Positions 57,235 through 64,000 of a stretch of DNA of 64,000 nt are shown piece after piece. The notes under the pieces are model-generated. The model ran no database searches and had not been told where the DNA came from. It was given only the letters and a program-made list of their open reading frames with translations. A program made the position numbers and the translations under genes. Positions within the stretch are counted from its first letter, which is position 1, and every line of letters begins with the position of its first letter. Origin of the DNA: Massospora cicadina (lineage: Eukaryota; Entomophthoromycota; Entomophthoromycetes; Entomophthorales; Entomophthoraceae). Location of the stretch: contig JAKSZP010015909.1 of the NCBI GenBank assembly GCA_022478985.1, positions 1 to 64,000 of the forward strand, read 5' to 3'.

Positions 57235-58291
57235 GTTTTTCAATCTAATTGCCAGCTAGCAGTAATTATTAACTATCATAAAGGCGAAATTTCCTTCTGA
57301 TGAGAGTTTGCTTTGTTATGTGGGAAGGTTTTTTAAGAACGAAACTTAAGTCATTATTTCTTCTAATTTATAGTATACGGCTAGACTCAAGTGGGCTTCT
57401 TGTCACTGGGGTTGAAAAGGGGTCAGCAAAAGGTAGTCGCTTCCAAATGAAGAGTGATAATTTTTGAGGTAAGTATTTATAGGGGTCCACATGAGTAGAC
57501 CATCAGTAGCTAAACTATATGTCCTAAATTGGTTGGGGCGGGGAGACTCTCAAGAAGGCGGGAAATCACCTGATTGATGTTGGCAGGCGAATACAACCAT
57601 TTTTAGCGTTTTTACTATATCTAGTCGGCATAAAATTTACAAAAGACGCTTTCATTTCTTCAGAAAGAGGTAAGGCCTGGGCCTAACCACATAATTTATG
57701 AAGATATTTCGCCAAAGAGTGGCCCACCTGATGAAGGGCGAAGAACTTCTGGAAGGTTTGGAAGGAAGACACGTCTGGTTGATGTGCTTACATAAGGCGT
57801 TTCAAACCTTCAATTTTTTTCCATAAATGAACTTAGGCTTAGAACTATATAATCCCAGATAGCTCACTGGAAAAAGTCAAAACAGTAAGTTACAATTCTG
57901 AAGTAGAGGACACGGGCTGTTTTAAACAGTGCTTTCAGAAGCTTCAGAAGCAATTGAAGCTACCTCAAACTTAATTTTAATAATGATTAAATAAAGGATT
58001 TAGATTAATTATAGCAGGGCTTAGAAGAGTCAGAACCGCCAGATACATGCAGTGAGGGCAGGAACCCTCCAGCTTGCTGTAACAAAAAAACACTATCCAT
58101 AAAACAGCCAAAATGAATGATAACGCCACGGTGAGGATCACGTGACAATAAAAAACGGCCAACACACCCTGCTACTTCTTAGGGTTAGTCCTACAAGGCA
58201 AAAGCTGCATGTGATTATAGTAATAGGGTGGTCAACTAGTGTGAGAAGAGCGTCTATAACTCTCCTGTTCCTTTAAAGGTAATGAAACCAC
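57235..58291 (-). pseudogene. Element D gag-like remnant (right of E)
   Basis: About 1 kb between element E and the right LTR of D. The minus strand reads short protein-like pieces (VFACQHQSGDFPP, SFLKNLPT) with many stops. By position it should be the gag of D. No motif was recognised. The 62-codon frame 58,165-57,977 is hydrophobic and probably chance. Confidence 0.35.
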
Positions 58292-59081
58292 TACCAGAGA
58301 AACAGGACGTGCTAAAGACAAATGGAAAGAAAAAATTGCAAATAGTGCTGACACCAAATTGACTCAGACATAACAGATAAAAAATTAAACAAAAAGAACA
58401 AATCCAATGAAGACCACAACTAAAAAATTCAGAGTCAAGATCAGTCAAAGCTGCAATTTGAAGTGATTCAGACTCATCTGATGGTGGAATAAATCCACAT
58501 ATAACTTAGAACTTATATAGTGTATAGTACTGTTTATTACCTCCTTGAGAAGGTATGAATGTGGCTAACCCAAAGAATCATCCTATAAAAATTTTATATG
58601 TAAATATTAACAAGAGAAAAGTTCACCAAAAAGTTGATCTAGTGAGAATGTTATAAGGAAATATGGAAAAGCCATGATAAGCTTATTGTGATACTATGCC
58701 AAATTTTGCTCATAAAATTAACTTACCATCCCAAGAAGTTTCATTGTTGTTTTCCAAAACAAAGTGTTTTCATTGTAATGAATATTGCCAGATTTTGTAG
58801 TACAATATCTGTATAAGACTCTAATCCCGCTTTTTGTTTAAACACAGCTTGCCTTTATCAGTGATTGGTTAACTCATATATTTAAGGCCCATTTATGTAA
58901 CTCTACAACTCAATCACGCGGCCCCTTAATACCAAGATGGTTATACTTGGCCCTTACCCAACGTTGGTCAAAGGTATATGTAATATTGAGGAGGGCATCC
59001 AAAAATACCCTTGGTCTTAATGACCTCATCATTATTCTTAACCTGTTTCTATAATTATGTCATGTCACATGGGACTTCTCC
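58292..59081 (-). repeat. LTR of element D (right; 5' LTR)
   Basis: Partner of about 48,094-48,875. Edges approximate because the copies are strongly diverged at both ends. Confidence 0.6.
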
Positions 59082-60120
59082 TGGTTGCACTACAAGGCAT
59101 GCTTTTGGGTATTCAAGCACCATGGAAAACTCCAGATGTCCTTTGCCCTCTAAATATAGCAGTGGCATTGAGTTCAGCAGCTTAAATGCAACAACTTAAC
59201 TGTTACAACTCTTCAAAGGTACGTCAAAGCATACAACATAAAGGACTGACACCTCCAATATGATGTAAGTCAAGTTTGGCTCTCTCACCTTCCAAGCACC
59301 ATTTTTATTAGAACCAAACACGGCAAATTTTTATCATATTGGCATTATCATTACTCAACAAAGGGTCACAAAAATATTAAGGAAGAAATAACTTGTGATA
59401 ATGAATGCAAAAATAAAGATCTGAAAAGACTATAACATTACACAACAAATGAGGAACAAAATGGAAATTGTGTTTTCTACTAAAACTTGAATCTCTCTCA
59501 CATCTTCCTTTTCACAGGAACCCTATATATAGTCTAGGTATACTGCTTTAATGTTAGATATGGGGATCTATTTAACCATCCACAGCACAGACAACTATAG
59601 CTGTTTATTTTGCAAAGGAGGCATTGGCCTCTGGGACACACAAACCAACATAACTCCATCTAGTATAAAGTTCTTCCATCTAATATTATGCTGAGATTTA
59701 GTCCTAATGGCATAATGGGCGTCAGCCCATCTCCAAGAAGCGTCTGAAGCACTGAAAATTTCCATAGTATAGCTATTTTCTCTTAAAATGGCAATGTAAT
59801 AGGGGATACAGGCTCAAGCTCTTCACAAAAGCTTCTGGAATTAGGATTTTCTTATTTGAAGTGCGTGGGTGAACAAGAATATCAGCCTTTAAATACATTA
59901 TAGACGTCCCTTTATCAATCCTTTTTACACCATCTAATCACAATCATTATCTAGTCTAATAACCATTTCATCACATTGTAGAAAACCACCATCATACTAG
60001 AATAACTTGAGCATATTCCCTCTTTATACATATTTACCTCAAGTGGCTCTGGAAACATTCTTAACTCCAAGTACTCTGAGCAAAGGATCCAACATACTGC
60101 GGTAGTCCTCTACTTATCTA
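59082..60120 (+). pseudogene. LINE F, 3' portion: end of RT and downstream region
   Basis: To the right of element D the plus strand reads KYSSGIEFSSLNATT, equivalent to the EYSIVSNTSLN segment that follows FADD in LINE C. Near 59,610 it reads CKGGIGLWDTQTN, equivalent to GGMGLIDFEGHVN of C. This order continues what was broken off at 48.09 kb. The C-terminal zinc motif and the 3' tail of F were not located, so the right end is open. Confidence 0.55.
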
Positions 60121-60990
60121 CTGGACAGGGGACAAAACCAGCACCGTCAGGGAAACGGATCTTCTGGTAACAATGGAAAGTAGACTCCTAGATATTAAAA
60201 CTGGAGATACCAAAGCATATGACTTATATAGTATATGATATACCAGACAGTTATAAAAGGGTTTTAATATGTATATAAGAAAATTAAAAGAGTGTAAAAG
60301 GGTCCACAATGGTATAATAACTGTTCGTCAAAATTTATAAATTTTAGTACGCTTTTGTAAAATATCATCAGCATATTTAGGCGTGGACATTATAAAGCTG
60401 GCCAAGATGGTGAACTTGAGCTTAAGGTTTTGGGATTCTGAATACCTTACAACGAAGAGCAACCCATTTATCACATTTGGCATTTTCTGCAATGACAATA
60501 TGACAAATTCCAACTTAAAATGTATAAAAAATTATAGTATAGAATTTGATTGTTTTGTAGTATTAGTATACTTAAAAAGTTGGTAAACCCACATTAAAAA
60601 TGAAGTTAGTTGGGTTCCGCGGGGTTTCTAATCTTGGTCCTGAAATTTAATTTCGAGCTAAAAAACTTTTACAAATAAGTTCATTCTCAGTTTGCCAAAT
60701 TTGGCCATTTTCAAGGATCACCTATTTTGATATTTTAGCCATAGTAGGACTATAAGCCCTTTATCCTTTGGTACTTACTTTTACCCATGTATTTTTAAAA
60801 AGCTTTATTATAGGTGCGGGCTACTACCCAGTTCTTTATTTAAACTTTCAAAAGATCATACAAGGACTCTAGAGGAAGATTCTGGGAGTTTCCAGAGCTC
60901 ATTTCTTGTCCTTTTTTGCTCTCAATTCTAGTAAAATGGAACTATCTGTGACATCACCCTTTGCACTTTTGCGGTTTTTTACTCCACCTG
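60121..60990. other. Unassigned stretch between LINE F and element H
   Basis: AT-rich, with short frames on both strands (60,118-60,309 minus, 60,328-60,513 minus, 60,383-60,586 plus) that show no motif. It may contain the 3' LTR of H, but no second copy is available to delimit it. Confidence 0.4.
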
Positions 60991-61119
60991 ATGGGATTCA
61001 GCCAAGGCATGATTCTTATGAGGGTTAGGATGTTTAGGCTGCCAAAAGTGTGGGGGACGTAGAGGGCCAGCTGCTTCAGGGGACCCTTTATAGAATTCCT
61101 AGACTAACTCTGAAGCATA

Positions 61120-61310
61120 GATGAAGTCATGGGCTAGTACACAACTTTTTTTGATCTCGTCATGACCTTTCCATGACACTAGGTACTGAAGGCGGCGGCA
61201 GGAGAGGAGGAAATCCAGAATGGCATTAATTTTATAAACAAGTTTCCATCCACCATGATAAATTCAGGTGACTCTGACATAGGTTTAGTGTAGGGGGTCA
61301 GCAAACATTC
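61120..61310 (-). pseudogene. Element H chromodomain
   Basis: Minus strand: ESPEFIMVDGNLF, a frameshift, then RRLQYLVSWKGHDEIKKSCV and LAHDFIYASELV. This is the chromodomain pattern ILDxRxxxxxLQYLVxWKGYxxxxxxWxPxxxLxxAxELV with Gly and His where Gly-Tyr is common. The aromatic cage is partly retained (W of SWKG). GSPEAAGPLRPP follows, the usual Pro-rich tail. Confidence 0.85.
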
Positions 61311-61559
61311 ATGTAGAGTACTGAAGACCTTGATGCATGGGAAATTTTGATCTTATAGGCAGCAGGTCCTACCTTATGTACTACATTAAAAGGCCAAATC
61401 CATCTTGGACCTAACTTTTAACATGGGTGTTTCAATGTAGGTTCTTAGCGTTAACAATCACTAGGCTACTAGCTTTATTCTGGACCTCTCTTACATTTCC
61501 AGTCCATATATTCCTTATAGATAACACAGAATCCAAAATATGTTCCTTTACCATACATT

Positions 61560-62110
61560 GAGTTTCCGAATCTCCTTGGCCTTCTCATTAGCTGCTACCA
61601 CTTGACTATCTGGACGGGGCCTAGTTTAAAGCTTGGTTATAGCTATAGTTTGTAGATAAAAATATATTCTAGTTATACGTGCTTTAAGTGGTATAAGAAA
61701 ACTTGGCCATGGGTAGGTGCGCCTCCCAATTGTTGTTTTTAAGCATTTTTGTAGCTCCATGGAAACATAAACCATTAGTTAAACCTCGCTGTCTGCCTAT
61801 CAGACAAAGAGTGAAATGCAGTAAAGCGACATGGCGGATCAGAAGTAGGGATATCAAGGGCTACCAAAATTGTGATGTGAACTGGGGACCCCTAACATTC
61901 ATTACTTCCTTAGGGATACCATGTAAACAGAAGATCCGTAATTAAACAACTGGTCCATCTGTACTGAAGTAATCTTATTGGTTCAAAAGATGAAGTGGGT
62001 CACTTTTTGTAAAGCGATCCACCACTATCATCACTGCATCAAAGACTTGAGAGGATTACAGTTCCCCAAAAGAGTTCACTGATAATGATGTACAAGGAAT
62101 TTCTGCGCCC
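61560..62110 (-). pseudogene. Element H integrase core
   Basis: The minus strand reads DAVMIVVDRFTKSDPLHLL (about 62,045-61,990), then GIPKEVMNVRGPQFTSQFW with the second Asp changed to Asn (VMN instead of xSD). Later come EAHLPMAKFSYT and a region equivalent to the post-Glu helix. Upstream LQGAEIPCTSLSVNSFGEL covers the linker with the first Asp region lost. Stops and frame changes throughout. Confidence 0.8.
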
Positions 62111-62639
62111 TGTAAGGGTAGTAGTCCAGTTGACTTCTAAAGGCTGGCTTAGGATTGGGTTCAAAAAAGGCTGGTCTTAGTATTTTACCAATCTGTGGTA
62201 TTTCCCTTCCAGCTTTAAGTGAGCCTGATGAGATCAGTGGTCTTTTCCTTCCCAAGGACGCCTTCTTAAAGGGGGTCAAGGTACTCACAACTAACTTCTT
62301 CCCTTCTTGGACCTGAGGGTACTGAACACTTCCTTTGATGCAGAATAACGCCTCCCAAGACATGATACCCCAGTTAATAGGCTATCCATTATTAGCACAG
62401 GCCTTAATAATGGTTCTAAACTCAGCTGAGAGGGTTGAGATAGGTGAACATGGGAGTCAAGGTCTAAGTATTATGGCTCAGCATAAAAAGGTAAAGATTT
62501 CATGGGATGGCATATCTGGAATGGTCATAACTGTTATTGAGGAATAGCACGTGGGTGTTCTGAGAATAAACTAGGGATGCATAAGTGATTTGAGCAGGGT
62601 TTTGCAAAAAGGCATCAGGGATAAAGTTCTTGCCACCTT

Positions 62640-63085
62640 TCACAAAATCATACTTAAAGTTTAACATGGAAAGCATCTGAAGCCAACGGGACTGGCGCTA
62701 GGGCAAACCTTTGTGGGAATCTGTAGTAGAGGAGGCAAGGTAATGTTCGGACAGTGAATGGCCACTGAGAGCTATGAAAATGGTGACGTCAGTACTGTAT
62801 AGCCTCCGTTACTTACAGCAAGACCTAATCATATGTAGCATAGATTTTTGAGCGGGTGACATCTTCTTTGAAAGTAGGCCAAAGGTAGTTCTAGCCTTTC
62901 TTTTCCTGTTTGCAGCAGGGCGTGCTTCTATTGCAATTTTGGAGGCGTCATATGCTACATTAAATGGGTGTGTGCGGTCTGCATAGATCAGGACTGGGCT
63001 AGACAACAAAATGAATCTCATAGCGGTGAAGGCAATGTTGAAATTCCATTTCAGGTTTATTTTAGCCTTGACTAGGGCTGACCTA
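62640..63085 (-). pseudogene. Element H RNase H
   Basis: A 70-codon open piece (63,021-62,809) reads MRFILLSSPVLIYADRTHPF, NVAYDASKIAIEA and TTFGLLSKKMSPAQKSM. It corresponds to LxxxPVLxxxDxxxPFxVxTDASxxAIGA...SKKLSPAExxY of Gypsy RNase H. The first catalytic Asp (YDAS) is present. Upstream ALVKAKINLKWNFNIAFTA is the RT connection. Downstream, near 62,640, FVKGGKNFIPDAF resembles the region before the integrase. Confidence 0.85.
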
Positions 63086-63123
63086 TCTCCAACCCCTAGG
63101 TGCTTATTAAATATGAATAATTA

Positions 63124-64000
63124 TGTTGGGCACTCATGCCAATATATTTACTATAATTCACCATGATTTAACTTTTAATTAAGTTTTGATTTAGCACTTC
63201 AAGATGAACACCAAGTGAACAAGCGACATGGACTAACTCAGATGGATATTTATTATATCATAAATATATAACCAATGCAATTGACGTCATATGAATGATG
63301 ACATGGGTTAAATCAGACAGAGTAAATTCTTAAGAAATGATGGATAAACTAATGAGAACATGATGCATAATGAATGGCAATAAGGACAATTTATTATGAA
63401 ACATTTAATTAATCTAAGAAAAAATTCACCAAGGAGAAATCATTTGCATCAAATCAATAGCTAGGGTTAATGAGGCTAGACATTACGATTCACTGAGTGA
63501 TATAAATATGAATACTTTTTAGGGAGGAATTGGTCTGATTCACATGAATCGTTATCCCCTTATCTGGATAACGTTCTAAATCTATATATATATAATCATA
63601 ATTCATCCAAACTTATCCCACAAGTTTATCCAAAAAATGGAATCGATGATATATTGCTGCATCAATGCACCACTGCACCATTGGAGCAAAAATTATAGCA
63701 TTTTTCCATATCATATTTGCACTGTTGTATGATATCAGTTTACCTAAATTATTACCTCCAATTTTACCTAGCAACCCTATAAATAGGGTTAGTTTATTTT
63801 AATAAAATAACCTCTTCTGAATATCTTATCTTCTTTGCTAGGGTTAACAGTCCTAGCTGGTTTTTATTTATCTGGGAAAGTAACCAGGTTGTAGGCAAGC
63901 CTGGGTGATAACATTTGCTGAAGCAGCCTGCAAAACCATATACAGTTTTCTGATGGAAGAAACCTTTGTGAGAGTATTTATATAACTTGGGCCCTCAATT
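63124..64000 (+). repeat. Candidate LTR (element I), truncated by the window end
   Basis: It starts TGTTGGGCAC, replaces the coding of H abruptly, is AT-rich and holds a TATA palindrome about 650 bases in, followed by TTTTAATAAAATAACCTCTTC. The layout (U3, TATA, short R/U5) matches that of the left LTR of B. The second LTR would lie outside the window, so this is a structural inference. Confidence 0.45.
63773..63790 (+). promoter_or_regulatory. TATA box inside a perfect inverted repeat (second case)
   Basis: AACCCTAT-AA-ATAGGGTT is an 8-2-8 perfect palindrome centred on CTATAAATAG, as at 12,882-12,899 but with different outer arm bases that still pair. Confidence 0.5.

Larger units (their letters stand above)
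48094..59081 (-). mobile_element. Element D: Ty3/Gypsy LTR retrotransposon inserted in LINE F, itself split by E
   Basis: Two diverged direct repeats (about 48,094-48,875 and 58,292-59,081) share blocks such as TGCAAATGGTGCTGA, ATTCAGACTCATCT and TTATGTCATG. Between them, on the minus strand, lie integrase, RNase H, RT and a protease-like segment (48.9-52.5 kb), and beyond the nested element E a gag-like part (57.2-58.3 kb). The LINE coding stops at its left edge and resumes at its right edge, which supports the outer limits. No target duplication could be matched. Confidence 0.7.
61000..63085 (-). mobile_element. Element H: chromovirus pol fragment (RNase H, integrase, chromodomain)
   Basis: On the minus strand from 63,085 downwards lie the RT-RNase H connection, RNase H, integrase and a chromodomain in canonical order. 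Upstream parts (gag, most RT) should lie right of 63,085, but there a different AT-rich sequence with LTR features begins, so H appears truncated or interrupted by another insertion. Its LTRs were not identified. Confidence 0.75.

Noticed and set aside
59650..59690. CCATCTAGTATAAAG resembles the micro-insertion tail
   Set aside because: No TSD around it, the A-tail is missing, and the surrounding frame belongs to LINE F.

Overview
This 64 kb window looks like transposable-element-rich, AT-rich intergenic DNA from a large eukaryotic genome. I found no intact host gene, no tRNA or rRNA gene and no prokaryotic feature. The coding signal that can be recognised belongs to decayed retroelements: Ty3/Gypsy LTR retrotransposons, several with chromodomain-type integrases (chromoviruses), and an L1-like LINE. 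Domain wording (QYLVSWKGHDE and LIAWKGLSG chromodomains, GLKRGDPLSPLFY and FADDC in the LINE reverse transcriptase) recalls TE-expanded fungal genomes. The organism is an inference from element type only and is not proven.

Layout. (1) 1-7.8 kb: the tail of a plus-strand chromovirus, polypurine tracts with possible LTR starts at 211 and 772, a decayed minus-strand gag with a mutated zinc knuckle (about 1.9-4.7 kb), then AT-rich DNA. (2) 7,839-23,907: a triple nest. Element A (LTRs 7,839-8,640 and 23,099-23,907) is split inside its reverse transcriptase by element B (11,792-20,704). B is split inside gag by a 5'-truncated LINE, C (13,717-16,343), flanked by 18-bp target-site duplications (TSDs). 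(3) 23.9-36.4 kb: AT-rich DNA without genes, holding element J (27,972-32,436, minus strand, same LTR family as B). It also holds four very short insertions that end in ACCATCTAGTAC(T) plus an A-tail, each flanked by a 13-18 bp duplication. (4) 36.4-60.1 kb: one old plus-strand LINE, F, split twice, by the minus-strand chromovirus G (39,206-46,520, 1.43-kb LTRs) and by the minus-strand element D (about 48,094-59,081). D is itself split by the gag-only element E (52,605-57,234). (5) 60.1-64 kb: minus-strand chromovirus H (RNase H, integrase, chromodomain), with what looks like another LTR starting at 63,124 and running off the window.

How the parts relate. The insertion order can be read from the nesting: A is older than B and B older than C; F is older than G and D, and D older than E. 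Coding remnants carry frequent stops and frameshifts. Several key-site changes are TpG-to-TpA or CpA-to-TpA, as expected from repeat-directed or methylation-linked C-to-T decay. LINE C is visibly richer in G+C than its surroundings and is probably among the younger insertions. The most unusual signal is the set of micro-insertions with near-perfect target duplications at 24.3, 26.6, 33.2 and 34.2 kb.

All element boundaries were read by eye from repeat pairs. Those given as 'about' could move by tens of bases.
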